DNA of 64,000 nucleotides from Atherinomorus stipes (GCA_023101725.1 JALJCO010003961.1:310001-374000), one strand, 5' to 3'. Positions 46,607-58,552 are shown, counted from the stretch's first letter. Notes: generated by a model not told the origin, from the sequence alone. Made by a program: numbers and translations.

Positions 46607-47857
46607 CAAGCGGCAACCTTCGGTGGCCAACAGTGAGGCCAATGCGGAAATCTGGAAAAGTGCTTAAAAAATGTAATTCTTTCTTCATCCACTAGGGGAT
46701 GGCTTCAAAACAGAGCAAATCCCCACAGACTCTATGTTAAAAAGGCCAACTTCACAGCAGAAAGTTTACATTTATGTCAACTGTGGGGGGTTGTATGAAT
46801 TTTTTTTATAACTCATCCATTTAGATGTTATTTAGTCTTTAAATGACTTATAATTAGGGGCGTGTACTTTTGATTGACAGGTCGGAAGCCAGCCTGGCTA
46901 ACATTTAGCTCCTTGTTTGCTCTCGGTAAGGTCTGTCTGTAGCAGAGTAGCAAATTGTTGGTTTTTAACAGCTGACAGCAAGTCCAAACATGCCTTACCT
47001 TTATGAATGACTGAATGAATTAAATTTATTTATAAAGCACTTTTCATACAAATGTAGCACAAAGTGCTTTACATATTAAAATCAACATTTCGATAAAATG
47101 ACAATTAAACAAACAATTACACAATTCTCTACCTCCCACACACACACACATGCATACACCCTCCCTCAGTATTTGTTATAACTTAATAAATATAACCTGG
47201 TTTGGCACTGCTGTGAGGAAACGATATCTTGGGGATCCGTCCACACTGGGAGCCACCATGGTCTCTGAAGCCACCACCAGGGGGACCCCCCAGGTCCCGG
47301 CCGCCAGGGACCCACACCACAACCGTACAGTTGCAGAGCAGGACCCCCCAGCCACCCCAAACAAGAGAGCCCCCCACGGAAACAACCGCACAGACCAAAA
47401 ATAAAATAAAACAGTTGAAAATACAAATGGCAAATCAATTAAATGCTTTATTTAAAAGGTAGGTCTTGAGCCTCTTCTTAAAAGCATCAACAGTCTCTGC
47501 GGCCCTGAGGTTCTCTGGCAGGCTGTTCCACAGATGAGGCCCATAATGGTGGAAAGAAGCCTCGCCGTGGGTTTTTGTCCCGACTTTGGGGACCACTAAA
47601 AGGCCAGTACCACCACTAAGGAGGCTAATCTTCATTAGCTCCTGTTAGTTACGAGTTAGCTCGGTAAGCATTTATCCCATAGTACGTTGGCTACCAATCA
47701 TTTGCTCTGAGGCCGCGTTTTGCCCATTATAGTATTTTCCTGGAGTGATGACACAAGCAGCACGGCAAGATGGCGACGGTGGGAAATGCCCAACTGGTTT
47801 CACTTTCAGCTCTTCAGACGTGACTGGACACTACGTCCATTTTCTTTACAGTCTTTG
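46607..47857 (-). mobile_element. hAT-like element 'N', copy 2, inverted, with 8-bp target duplication
   Basis: GACGTGAC occurs at 46599-46606 and again at 47858-47865. The element, read on the minus strand, starts CAAAGACTGTAAAGAAAATG and ends GGTTGCCGCTTG. It is collinear with the copy at 51293-52012. An L2 tail (47005-47620) splits it; removing that gives about 635 bp. It has no coding sequence. The intact 8-bp duplication identifies a hAT-type insertion mechanism. Confidence 0.8.
47005..47620 (-). mobile_element. 5'-truncated L2-like LINE inside element N
   Basis: The 3' end is on the left: plus-strand GAATGACTGAATGAATTAAA then TTTATAAAGCACTTTTCATA and CAAAGTGCTTTACATATT, i.e. an inverted tail and CACTTTG box. 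The minus strand (frame closing at 47435) encodes TGLLVVPKVGTK then HLWNSLPENLRAAETVDAF and KRLKTYLLN, the C-terminal WNSLP signature of L2/CR1-clade ORF2. This C-terminal portion is exactly what is missing from the LINE at 4090-7255. Element N resumes on both sides. Confidence 0.8.
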
Positions 47858-48552
47858 GACGTGACCAATGCAATGTCACCACGTAGGTAGCCTACGTACT
47901 GCCAAACATCATTACGTAAATTCGCAGGTCAACCTGGGTCTGGCGTTCCCACTGCATGCCATTCGGAGCTGAGTCGTTTGAAGGCCTATTTAAACTTGCA
48001 TCGCTTGCCGAGTCGTTTGACACGGGTCAGTGTGGGTCAGTGAGCCTTTCCCACTGCCACTAAAAGCTGATTGTTCATGGATTCAAACGGGTTTTTTGGC
48101 CAGTGGGAAAAGGCTATTAGGTTCTGTCTGCATACAAGAAATTGTTCCAGAAGTCTTGTTTGTTCAGATGCTACTTCACAAATCTAACTTGTATGGTCAT
48201 GTTATTTTTTTAAAGAGAGGGGACTTTCTCCCCAATCCCTACAAGACAAACAAACAAAATTTTGATGTCCACTTATGGGAAGATTGGTTTTTCTGTTTTT
48301 CTTTTTTTTTTTTTTTATTCTGACTAATTTCTCTTACTGTACAAGATTGTTTGAAAATGGCCTTATAAACCTTCCCAGATTGATGAAGAGCATCATTTGC
48401 TTCTAAGATCATTGCCGATGTCTTTCCTCCTTGGCGTGAATGCTGCAGACCAGCAAACTGCCAAAACTTTTGCTTTATAGAAGTACTTACACTTCTGATG
48501 GTTAGTTATTCAAATACATGTGATCAGCAACACCTGGCTACTTAATTGGTTT

Positions 48553-50594
48553 TTTTTGTTTTGTTCTTTTTCTCCAGCTTGGCCGAGTTTCTGTTTGTTG
48601 AATTATGAGAATGGTATCAAACATTACTGTTTGTAAATTCTAACTAGTTGGCTTCACTTAAAAAAATTATGCCAACTTGCTGCCCCAAAAAATTAAGTAC
48701 GTATTCAGTAATAGGAGTGATTAAGTAGAATAAACTGAAATGGTTTAAGTTTGTAGAACTTTTCTGAACTTGATAAATCTAATTTGCTATAAGTGAATGA
48801 GGTTGTGGAGAAAACTTCATGTGACTAATTTCACATAAATTAGATGTAATGCTTCTCACAAACGTTTTTTTTTTTTTCAAATATTTTGATTGCAAGTTCA
48901 TCTGACTTAAAGTAATAGATGAATTCCAAATTTTTTAAACTATGCAGCAAAATCTTATCTGAGTGGGTTTTAGCTAAAACTAATGTCAGACAGACGTCTC
49001 TGTCGCAGTGCATCTGCTGCTGGATAGTATATATTATATACAGGAATAAACAAACAAGTTGAGAGGAGTCACATGACACGACCAATGTTATTTATAAATC
49101 CTTTATTTGTTAATTATCTCTAATTCATTGTTTAAAAAGAAGTGAACTGCATTGTGGAAAACCTGCTCCCTTCACCATTCCTAATTTTCCTGTACTCATT
49201 TTAATTAAACTGATTCAACTTAAGTAAATTAAGTTATTTATCATGTTGCCCTCCAAAATTCTTACAACTTATTAACAACTAAGTTAGAATTATGTCCTAT
49301 CTACTAGACAGATTCTATTAAAACCAATATTACAATTTACAGTGTGAGCTTATATATTTACCTTATTTTTATAGATCAGACAGGGATTAGGAGATTTTAT
49401 TAAATCCTTGTACATGAAAACTTTAAATTAACTTTCTTCTACATTGCAAATTGCATTATACACATCAGGATCAATCTCAGCTTTGTTTTTGTTGTTGTTT
49501 TGTTTGCTTTTAACACATTTATATAGTCGCACTCTCCCATACATGTGCTTTGTTTAATCTTATTCCTAAAGATTTTGACATTTTCATTAAAAGTAAATAT
49601 TGTATGAGATAGAATATAATTACTTGCACACTGTTTAAATTCTATGTTTGATTAAAATGTACTCAAGGACAACATTATCAAGTTTCACATTGATCGATTC
49701 TGTTGTTTGTTTTTAAATATATGGTCTTTTTAATTTTGTGAAATCAATATTTTTCATAAAAGTTGGGGAAGTGGCAACAAAAGTGAAGCAAAAATTAAGT
49801 CATGATAACGTCATGATGTAATCTTCCCAGAGAAGGTGAATCTGTCATTAAGAAAAACAGAGAGGTTTGACAGTCTTGTAAAAAAAAAAAAAAGTGATAA
49901 TTTAAAAGTTTATGATATATATCTTAAAGGATCATCCTCATCATCAGAATTTTTATTATATAAGTAAAACAAGAATGATCTCTTTATCTTAATTTGCGCT
50001 GTGCTGCACAAGAGCTGCTTTGCTGCAAAAGTGCTTCAGAAATTCAACTGACTCTGACGTTGCAATCTAAAAGCAGGACACAAAGCTGAAAACCAAACTA
50101 CGATGGATTTTCTATAGTCCAGAAATACCACAGCCTTCTCTGAGCATGTTTTTACTTAACACAAGGACTGCAGCAAAGTGGAAAACTGTCTCACAGTCTG
50201 ATAAGCCACTGATCAAAATTCCCTGAGGACGTCATGAGACAAAGAACAGCGAGCGCATCCTGCTAATCATCATCACAAACTCTAAAAGCCAGTATGGGGT
50301 TGCATTATTACACATGACTAGACATGTTAGATAACATTTACAGGTGTTGGAGCAACATATCCTGCCACCCAGAAAATAAATCAGTGGAAGACAGCATTGA
50401 TTTAGTAATGACAGAATTCCAAACTACATTCTTCTTGTATAACAAAAAAAGCCAACTTATTAAGAGTATGGGTGCCAGCTGCCTGCAGAAAAGACCTGTC
50501 AAACACTGATATGCTGCTTTGTACTACTTCCAAATCTAGATATGCAAATCAAATCTAGATTTAGTGAAATTTCACACAGCCTGCAGCTTATGTA
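48553..50594. other. Unassigned AT-rich sequence
   Basis: No gene or repeat was recognised beyond homopolymers (T-run 48866-48877, A-run 49880-49893). Confidence 0.55.
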
Positions 50595-50800
50595 GAAAAT
50601 GCAAGACAAGTTTATTAAACAGCACTGTCATGTACAAGACCTTCATATAAAACACAAAAGCACTACAGGTGGGTGCAGAAAAAGCATTACAATGTACAGA
50701 AAAGAATAGAGAAGAAATCATACTATGACATTGTAAAAGTCAATTAAATAAAAGGTTATACTCTTAAAGTACTGTTAAAACAAAACCATAGTTATGACAA
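50595..50800 (-). mobile_element. L2-like LINE 3' tail fragment
   Basis: Plus-strand GCAAGACAAGTTTATTAAAC, AGCACTGTCATGTACAAGAC and CACAAAAGCACTACAGGT, then an A-rich region with GTCAATTAAATAAAAGGTTA, resemble the inverted 3' UTR of an L2-like LINE. The match is weaker than at 47005 or 26309. Confidence 0.45.
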
Positions 50801-51221
50801 GAAAACTATGATATTTGGCCGAGGTTAGGGAGAGGAGATCGATACTAACTGCATAGTTGCGATGAGAAAAAATAAGTTATAACACTGGCATTCTGCAACG
50901 TTGTTTCCACCAATTCAAAATGATGTCACAAAAGATAAATGAGGAGGTGCGGGTTGAAAATTGACTCCAGTTTGTTGGAAGTGTGAAAGAGACTAAACAA
51001 TACATTTGAGGACAATTAAATGAGACGAATGAGCAAGTTTCCAATCTTGGTGACGTGTGTTACAGGACACTTTTGACATTTGTAGCTTTGGTTTTCCTGC
51101 TGCAATGTCAACCTTTCAGTTGATCTGTGTTGCAACATCTTAAGTACTATTTGCTGTAACACATACAAGTCAAAATACTGAGTCCTCCTGGAAGAAAATT
51201 AAAATTCAGTTCATTCTGAAG
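50801..51221. other. Unassigned non-coding sequence
   Basis: Nothing was recognised in this interval. Confidence 0.5.
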
Positions 51222-51292
51222 ACCCTTTCCGACTTGCGCTGGAAAAGCAGTAATAGTGCAGACTTTGTCATTAATACCATTTGTGTTCAGAC

Positions 51293-52012
51293 CATAGACC
51301 ATTAATAGAGAAGGACGAACCTTCTGCTACGTCACCCGTTGGTTTCTGAAGAGCTAAAAATGAACCCAGTTGGGCATGTCCCATCATCGCCATCTTGCCA
51401 TGTCACGTGTGTCGTCACTCCCGGAAAATATTAAAATGGGCAAAAGAAAGGCCGCTCCGAGCTGCGGGTCAAATGATTGACAGCTAAACAGGCTGGGCTA
51501 AACGCAAATCGAGCTAACTTGAAACTAACAGGAGCTAATGAAGATTAGCCCCCTAAGCGTCGAGGGACACGCTTAGACTTGCTACTATCTGACTAAAAAC
51601 CACCGTTGTGCTACTTTGCTACAAACTGAGACCTTACTGAGAGCTAACAAGGAGCTAACTAGGAATCACCGGTCAGCAGGCCGGGCTTCCAGTCTGCCAC
51701 ATGTCAATCAAAAGGACACGCCCTTACTTATGTGCGATTTCAAGATTAAATAACATCTAAATGGATGAGATAAAAAATTTTTTACCTCCCTCACAGTTGA
51801 CATGAAGGTAAACTTGACCTATTAAACTTAAAATGATTTTTTGAACCAGGCTGTAAACATGTTTATTTCTACTTTGAAGTTGGTGTTTTTAACATGGGAG
51901 TCTATGGGGATTTGCTCTGTTTTGCAGCCAGCCCCTAGCGGATCAAGAAAGAACTACAAAAAATTACTTCTTCCGGGTAGCCTCATAGTTGGCCACCGGA
52001 GGTTGCCACTTC
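51293..52012 (+). mobile_element. hAT-like element 'N', copy 3, complete, with 8-bp target duplication
   Basis: GTTCAGAC lies at 51285-51292 and again at 52013-52020. The empty-site sequence is visible in the paralogous element B copy at 6714-7030 (GCATTCAGATATGCGATC), which shows that only one copy of the octamer belongs to the host. The 720-bp element starts CATAGACC, ends GGTTGCCACTTC, and is collinear with the other two copies. No coding sequence; presumably mobilised in trans by a hAT transposase. Confidence 0.9.
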
Positions 52013-52253
52013 GTTCAGACATGCGTATTGTTTTCTTACCTCAAAGATGTAGCTGACATGTTCCAGCTGGACCGCATGTCATAGCAGAAATGTTGCCGTA
52101 CGTCGTTTTGGCTGAATGCACAAGAAAATGCTCCAGACAGAGCTGAAGGGAGAGTGTGGCTTGGTTGACTTATCTGGAACATTTCCTGATGTCCGAATGC
52201 AGCTGAGGCGCAACAAGTCCTCAAGGAAGCGGCATGTTTGAAAAAACGAGTCC

Positions 52254-52505
52254 AGTTGGGGCGGCTGTAGAGCAGTCGTCTTTCAACCAGAGGGTTGTGG
52301 GATCAATTCCAGGCTTCCCCAGACTACATGCCGAAGTGTCCTTGGGCAAGACATTGAACCCCAAGTTGCCACCCGATGTGCCTATCGGGGGTATGAATGT
52401 GTGCATGATTGTGTGTGTGACTGGGTGAATATGATATGTAGTGTAAAGCGCTTTGAGCGGTTAGTATGACTGTAAAAGTGCTATATAAGTACAGTCCATT
52501 TACCA
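52254..52505 (+). mobile_element. tRNA-derived SINE
   Basis: The head has a tRNA-like promoter: an A-box-type stretch around CTGTAGAGCAG (52264-52274), and a B-box-type GGGATCAATTCC (about 52300-52311). The body contains CTTGGGCAAGACATTGAACC and GTGTGACTGGGTGAAT. The tail is GCGCTTTGAGCGG then AAAGTGCTATATAAGTACAG and TCCATTTACCAT. I recognise this as an abundant fish SINE whose tail resembles an L2-type LINE end, implying mobilisation by that LINE. It is nearly full length. Flanking duplication is unclear. Confidence 0.8.
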
Positions 52506-52516
52506 TTTAAAGAGTG

Positions 52517-54994
52517 GATGGACTTAACCGCACGTTTCGCAATGCAAATCTCCAGTCCATGCATGTATAAACTCCTAGAAATAAGGTCCAGGTTGAAAAA
52601 AAATTGAAAAAAGAAATTGCACTGAATCACAGGTGTTCCTAAACACGGAAAGCAAAAGACGTTAACATCAAGGAAGCATGACAAGAATGTTGTAGATGTT
52701 AGCATGCATACTTTGTGCATGTGTTCACGTCTGTTTGTGTGTAGGTGTGTGTATGTATGATTTTTTTTTCCTTTTTTGGGGGGGGGGGGTCCTGTTCCAC
52801 TTCAGACACGGGGCTTTGTTACTGCTTCTGAGTGTTGGGGTGCAGCCGTGCATGCAATCAGTCTGTGTTTCTTTATAATTTTCAATACGTCTGTTTTTTG
52901 GCCCACAATAACTCAGCACCAACTCACCAACACAATCAAACATTCCCAAATGTACAAACACACACACACAAGCAAAAACAAAGAAACACACACACATTAA
53001 AAAAAAAACCTCCAAGAGAAAATGATTTAAACCAGTTCCTCATCCAACCAGCAGACGCCATGTGTTTCTTATGTTGCCCTGACAGTCCCTTTTCATGAGA
53101 TCTTCATGTTTTATTTCAGAGCAAAAAGGACAGAAAGTCTAATCTCTGTGTATCATGTTATAAAGTGCAAATCACATTGAGGGGAAATACTAGAAAAGAG
53201 AGGGATGAAAGGTGGGTGGAAAGGCAGGCATGGTGGTGGTAGTGGGGTATAAATCTTCATGGGGTTTGCTGGGAAGGAAAGTCTTATGCTGAGGAACGAG
53301 AAGCACATGTAGCGAGCAAGCTACCAGGAAATTGGTATAGTCTTGTATGATTTTATAGGGATCTTGGGCATGCCCTTCACATTAATTAGGATGTGGAGTG
53401 CGGAGGTATTTTTTACAGGAAACTAAGTATGGAACCCCTGCTGTCTGCCTCAGGGCTCCAGCTCCTGAGTCGAGAAAAGGAAAAAAAAAATTAGGAGGAC
53501 TCTGTAACCAAAGTAAAGCAGGATAATGCAGGTCATATGCACCAAAACATGCTGACACACACCAAGAGGCTTGTTCACACACATTCACAGAAATATGTTC
53601 ACACATGCATGAAAGAAACATAATTTGTTGGGGGCAAGTAAATGAGAAAGCGGCTCAATCTAAATGTCTAAACAAATTTAATTGTCATCAAATAACGTGT
53701 TTTATTAGTCAGTGATTCTTCCCAATATATTAATGGGAATTTACTCTGTTTTCTTTTTATTGTTGGAGCTGCTTTCATAGACGTAAGGAGTCATTCTCTA
53801 ACTGGGAACCAAACATGATCCCTGTAAGTTGAACTTGTGTTGTAAAGCTGAAACACATACATTCTGCATTCCTGCTCAAGTGCCCTTCTTCTCTTTTAAC
53901 TCGGTGTGAGTGTATGCGTGTTGACTACCCATTTGCAAACTCCTCTCCGCCCACCCAGGTAGCTCTTCAAAAGTACACAGCAGTAACTTCATCCCCCCCG
54001 TCCACTTAAATATGGCACTGTTGAAATGCCTGCGCTGTCGCCAAACTAAACGGAGACAAAGGAGAACTTGGAAACAGACTAACAATCTGAAGTCATCCTC
54101 ACTCAAGCTTAATGCATGTATTTCTACACTGCAAACACTTTTGAACCCAGATTTTGCTTTTAAAGTTTGTTTGAAGTGATTTATCTTTTAAACACACAAG
54201 GTGGTCGTGAATGTAAGTCATGTTTTTGATAAGTGACACCACAATGTGTTGCTTTAAAGTACTGATGACACGTTTTTGACATTTTTTGCCATGTTTTATA
54301 GACCAAAACGTTCTTCACGATGCTCTATGTAACAGAAACAAGTGCAGCTGCATAGATGAGTTATTAGAAAACATCGCTGTATTTCAGCACATCTGGCCAG
54401 ACTGTGGCGCTGTGAGCCGAAAGCAGCGGGAGCCTCTGCATGTCTCTCCTGTCTACAGCCTCCGTTTACTGGAGCCTCAGGCACCAACGTGTTGAGATTT
54501 CTAACACATGAAACTGCGATCATGTCCTCTGGAATATTCTTTTTCAACCATCCTTGCTTCATCAGATCGGTCATACAGCTACTGTATCAGCAGACAGCTG
54601 CTGCTCGGTTATATGAGGATGTCTCCGGTCATCAGATCTCCTCCAGCTGCTGCCAAAGATGCATCCTTCCCTCCATCCTCATCCTTATAAATGGGAACTA
54701 TTTAAAACTTGACTAGAACCATGTAAGTTGTAATCTTCTCATTTTTTAAAGGCTAATTATTTACTGCAGCTAGCCGTTAGCCACAAGCTAATGCAGGGAA
54801 CGAGTGCCTCTTCTCTGTCACGCCTGGCTCTATCAAACCGCTGCAGATCCCTAACAGTTGTGGGTCCGCTTGTGCTGTTCTGAGTCGCTCCTTACAGCTC
54901 TGAGTCCACTCGATGTGGGCATTGCAGGCTTGTGACTGAACTGAGTGGACCTGAGGCTGGCTTTGAAGAAGTCAAACATCATGTGTTCAAAAGC
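52517..54994. other. Unassigned sequence with minor simple repeats
   Basis: No gene. There is a G-run at 52780-52790, CA-rich and A-rich stretches at 52958-53009, and an A-run near 53480. 54290-54720 has an unusually gene-like base composition on the plus strand, but there is no recognisable product and no splice support. 54760-54960 has repeat-like texture of unknown origin. Confidence 0.45.
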
Positions 54995-55500
54995 TTAAAG
55001 GAATAGTACACCCACAGAATGATGTGCGTTCATTTTCTACTCACCCTCATGCTGAGCAAGACTCTGGACCACTTTTTTAATATCTCAAATGCAGCCTGAG
55101 ATCGGAGAGGTTTTCATTTTCCCCCAACTTTCATCTAAAGTTCACCAGCGCCCAAACCAAAAAGGTCCATAAAAGTCCACAAAAATGTGTCAATATTCCT
55201 CCATACTGCTCGTCCAATGTAATCCAAGTCTCCTGAGTGGGTAGCGTCTATAATGTTCTCGAAACGACATCATCTAGTATATTTTTTATAGCTTATAGAG
55301 TACTACATACAGCCACCAGAAAGTGCGTCCCTGAGAGTTCACAACACTACTGAAGCCACGGCATTCAGCGACGACTCTGCCGATGATGCAAGCGTAGAGG
55401 AAGAAATTAGCTGTTTACATTGTGCTAAGAGTGAACGAGCTACAGACAAACACAAGAGGGGTTGGCTATTGATTTAAAACAAAGAAAGAAGGAAAAAGAG
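54995..55500 (+). mobile_element. TTAA-type DNA element, left end and body
   Basis: TTAA at 54995-54998 is followed by AGGAATAGTACACCCACAGA, then TTTTCTACTCACCCTCATGC. Further in is ATTCCTCCATACTGCTCGTC with CAATGTAATCCAAGTCTCCTG. I recall this series from a very common fish DNA element with TTAA target sites. The expected inverted right end (ending CCTTTAA) was not found, so the right limit is approximate and the copy is truncated. Confidence 0.6.
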
Positions 55501-56582
55501 AACACGCGATTTCGTCTGCCGCACCTTCCATAGTGTCGTGAACTCTCATGGACGCGCTTTCAATTTACGCTTCTAATTGGTGGAAAGTTTGACAGAAAGT
55601 GGCTTCATCATATTTTTGTCAAAAAGAGGTCTCGTAGCAACAAAGTAGTGATAGCAAACTGTTTATTCATCCGAAATTTGATAAATAATGGTGCTATTGT
55701 AGATCACTCATTGTGGATTTACCATAAATATGATCTAGCAGAGTTTTCAAGGTTGAAGGCAAAATGGCACGTCTTTATCAGAACATTCAAACATTTCTAG
55801 TTTTGTGTGGTGGTAATGGTGGAGTTTCTATTGATTTTATTAATACAAGTTTATTTCCACCAGTTACCAAAGATAACCTAATGAACAAGATGCCAGTCAG
55901 AGTTTTTGTTAAGCTTCAACACTGAAGGTTCAAAAGGAAACAGGGAAGGGAATGAGCTGAACTCTGCTGCATGAAACAGAATCACAGGCACTGCTGCAGT
56001 TATTATCACCTATCAGTTGCTCTTCTGGTATTTCTCTAACACAGTAGCTGCTCAACGAGCGCTTGCCGTCGTGCACCGGGACAGTTGTCAGCAGAGCAAG
56101 TAGGGCTTAAATCTTCAAGACCCCGTCCTGTGAAAATCACGTCTTTGACCTTGTTAACGTGTTCATGTGGTGATTTTTATATGGCAGAAGACAAATCATG
56201 AGTGAAACAAGCACTCAGCAGCACAGTTGAGGATTTCCAGCTTGGAACCACAGTGTATCAACAATCATCTCAAAAAGACGGACTTGGAGGTTTTAATGCA
56301 CATACTGTAGGAAACTGAAGGGACAGATTCTGAGACTGAATGTTTGAAACCTAGTTATTTGAGAAATATTGGGGGGCAAAAGCTGATTTCTACACTGGGA
56401 CAGTGTGAAGGTGTTGAAGAGTTTTGGAGACAGTAGACATCTCACTTCTCTCCATTCGTAATAGTTGAGAAATAAATGAATAAAAACGTGTTTTTCCCCC
56501 AAATGCTCAAGACTGGGAGGGTTATTTTTCTTGTAATCAGATAAGAAAGCAGGCTAAAGCTTACATTTGCAAAGTGTGCATT
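55501..56582. other. Unassigned non-coding sequence
   Basis: Nothing was recognised. The first 150 bases may still belong to the preceding element. Confidence 0.5.
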
Positions 56583-56987
56583 AGGGATGTAAATTTGTTC
56601 ACGATACGATATTGATACAGTGGATAGGTGATTCGATGTCTGCCAATATCTCAAATTCAGTCACAATTTTGATTCAATTTGATTTGGGATCCACTGATCA
56701 ATATAAAACGATATAAAACAGTGCAAGTAATAAACAAGGTTATTGTTTCATAACTAAACTTTGCAGTACAATCTCCCTGTGGCACATCTATCCACTGCAC
56801 AACTAAAAACATGTATTTGTTGTAAATGTTGTGTCAGAGGACATCCAAAATAAAACCATTTTCATAATAGAAGTGGGTTTGATTTAGATTTTTGGTCAGT
56901 TCTGGGCTTTTGGATCGATATATGATCGATACATGAATCTATATGTATATCAAAGTATCGATATAGATCGATGTATTGTTACACCCC
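56583..56987. mobile_element. hAT-like MITE with GATCGATA-rich ends
   Basis: Left end AGGGATGTAAATTTGTTCAC then GATACGATATTGAT; inverted right end GGGGTGTAACAATACATCG then ATCGATACTTTG. Both ends share RGGGRTGTAAC-like termini and CGATA-rich subterminal zones, as in a well-known fish hAT-type family. The flanks do not show an intact 8-bp duplication. Non-coding. Confidence 0.65.
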
Positions 56988-58467
56988 AGTTCCTGCTAGG
57001 ATAACTAAGATAAATGAAACTGTGAGAAGTGATAATGCCATCAAGGGGAATTTGACTATTTACACCCCATTCGCATTTTCCACAAAACCCTAATCATTTG
57101 CCCTAAACTTTTTTAAACCAGAAGTTCTGGAGGTGTCTCCAAATTTTGATAGGAATATACCTTTGAGACCTGCAGGACACGTGGAAATATCCTGTGGGTG
57201 AACAAGAGAGCCAGGCTCACATACTGTACATGCTGTATAATAGCATAGAAACAGCATTAGTAGGGTTACAAAGATATGTATTGTAAAATAACCACAATTT
57301 CAATGCTCCGATATGTATTGCATTAGACAAAGCTATTACCATTTTCAACATGACACCTGTAAGGAAGCAGATGGGGATGGCCACTGGCAACAAGTAGTAT
57401 TGTGCAGAAGATGGGAGTTTAATATTCATCCAACATTTTTGTTCACTACTTGTATTTTGCATTAATATTTAGGTTGAAAATGTATGCTTAAAATTGGATT
57501 TAAAAAAAACAAAAAACATTGTTAACATTAAAAAAAAAAAAAAATTAAAAAGTGTAGGTTTGAGTTAATCATTATGTTTAGCAAATGCTTCCTGGCCCAA
57601 AACAACAGGGAAAACTAAAATGAGTCAAACTCAGCAACTTGTGGCACAACTACATTTCTTTGTTAATATTGTGAATAAATGTTAAGAAGTAAATCTGGTC
57701 TGGAATTGCTATCATCCTCAAAAGTAATTTTTTATAGTTGTTTCATTATTTTGCTGTTATATCACTTATTTGAGAAAAATGCATTCGGTTCGGTAGTTTG
57801 TATCACCGACCAAACATTAGCACTGAGATTAGGAGGGAGATAGTTCCAGCATGAACCTCAACAAGGTTTATGGAGTTTCTTTTTCTGTTAAGAGAGGAGG
57901 TGAGTAACATGAGACAGGGAAGAGAGTTGCAATAATCTTTCAGCTTTTTTTTTAATGTCTAATTATGCAACAAAAGAAAAAAAACTTGGCAAAGAAACAC
58001 AGGTAGTGACAAAAAAAAACCCTTTTCCTCCCATAAATCCTCAATGATGCCTCAATTCCTAACCCTTTGCACTCCCACATGTAAAAGCTCTGGGTAGATG
58101 TAGAGTTGCAGAGGAGGACGAACCCTCGGAGTGTGTAGCACAGTGTCAGGACAAGCTGTGTCTAAATGTCTTGATGTATGTTTACACAATCTAATGCACA
58201 AGTTCAAAGGTGAAGGGGAAAAGGGCTTTTAATGTTTCCGGGTTTATTTACTCAGCCTAGTGTCTGGCTAAGAAGTAACCCCCCCAGACACACACGCATG
58301 CACACCCACACACACAACTCACTCCCCCACCCCACACTTCAGCCCTCCTCCAAGAGCTCCCACCTCAGTTGACATCGCGAGGCCCGCCATATGATATGAT
58401 TGGTGAAGAGCACAATGAGGTCTGTGTGGAAAAAAAGGAGCTGCAACTTCCATCCACATGTTCTTTG
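56988..58467. other. Unassigned AT-rich sequence
   Basis: No gene or repeat was recognised except an A-run at about 57530-57544 and a CA-rich stretch at 58289-58316. Confidence 0.5.
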
Positions 58468-58552
58468 ATATATATATATATATGTATATATGCATATATA
58501 TACATATATATGTATATATATATATGTATATATATTCATATACTGTATATAT
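58468..58552. repeat. (AT)n-type tract
   Basis: About 85 bp of TATA repeats with G/C interruptions (TATATGCATATA, TATACATATATATG). It can extrude as a cruciform and is likely length-variable. Confidence 0.95.

Larger units (their letters stand above)
46213..48114. mobile_element. Short-TIR DNA element inserted in the Tc1 relic
   Basis: The left end GCCGCTGTTCCACTG and the inverted right end GCCTTTTCCCACTGG are similar terminal repeats. Both are followed by GGGTTTTTCAAACG-like sequence (left about 46251, right inverted about 48084). Tc1 sequence lies on both outer sides and is collinear across it. Without the hAT-like insertion the element would be roughly 640 bp. No certain target duplication is seen, so class is open; PIF/Harbinger-like is one possibility. 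Confidence 0.55.
45791..48552 (-). mobile_element. Tc1-like relic (MPRRKDI lineage), minus strand, split by a 1.9-kb nest
   Basis: Right part (about 48125-48552), minus strand: a leader CAAACTGCCAAAACTTTTGC (plus-strand reading), then a start region whose plus-strand form is GATGTCTTTCCTCCTTGGCG. That is MPRRKDI with its ATG mutated to ACG. The helix-turn-helix region then follows leftward to GAAATTGTTCCAGAAGTC. Left part (about 45791-46205), minus strand: the catalytic half, with plus-strand CGCCTCCACCACCATGACAC, a PGHLAL segment and a QNNDPK block. The block corresponds to the second catalytic Asp motif (QDNDPKH), with the Asp changed to Asn. The two parts join across the element at 46213-48114. 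Confidence 0.75.
51222..52516. mobile_element. Small DNA element 'B', copy 2, interrupted twice
   Basis: Left part (51222-51292): CCCTTTCCGACTTGCGCTGG, then TAATAGTGCAGACTTTGTC, and GTGTTCAGAC. Right part (52021-52250): ATGCGTATTGTTTTC, GACATGTTCCAGCTGGACC, CAGAATGCAC-like sequence, AACATTTCCTGATGTCCGAA and GCGGCATGTTTGAAAA. Both align in order with the uninterrupted copy at 6714-7030. Between them is element N (51293-52012). Near the right end, a SINE (about 52254-52505) sits before the terminal TTTAAAGAGTGG. Confidence 0.75.

Noticed and set aside
47150..47462. Overlapping proline/glycine-rich frames on both strands
   Set aside because: They cover the 3' UTR of an inserted L2-like LINE; the only real coding there is the C-terminal remnant at 47435-47620, minus strand.
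52254..52330. A functional tRNA gene
   Set aside because: The tRNA-like head continues into a SINE body and LINE-type tail.
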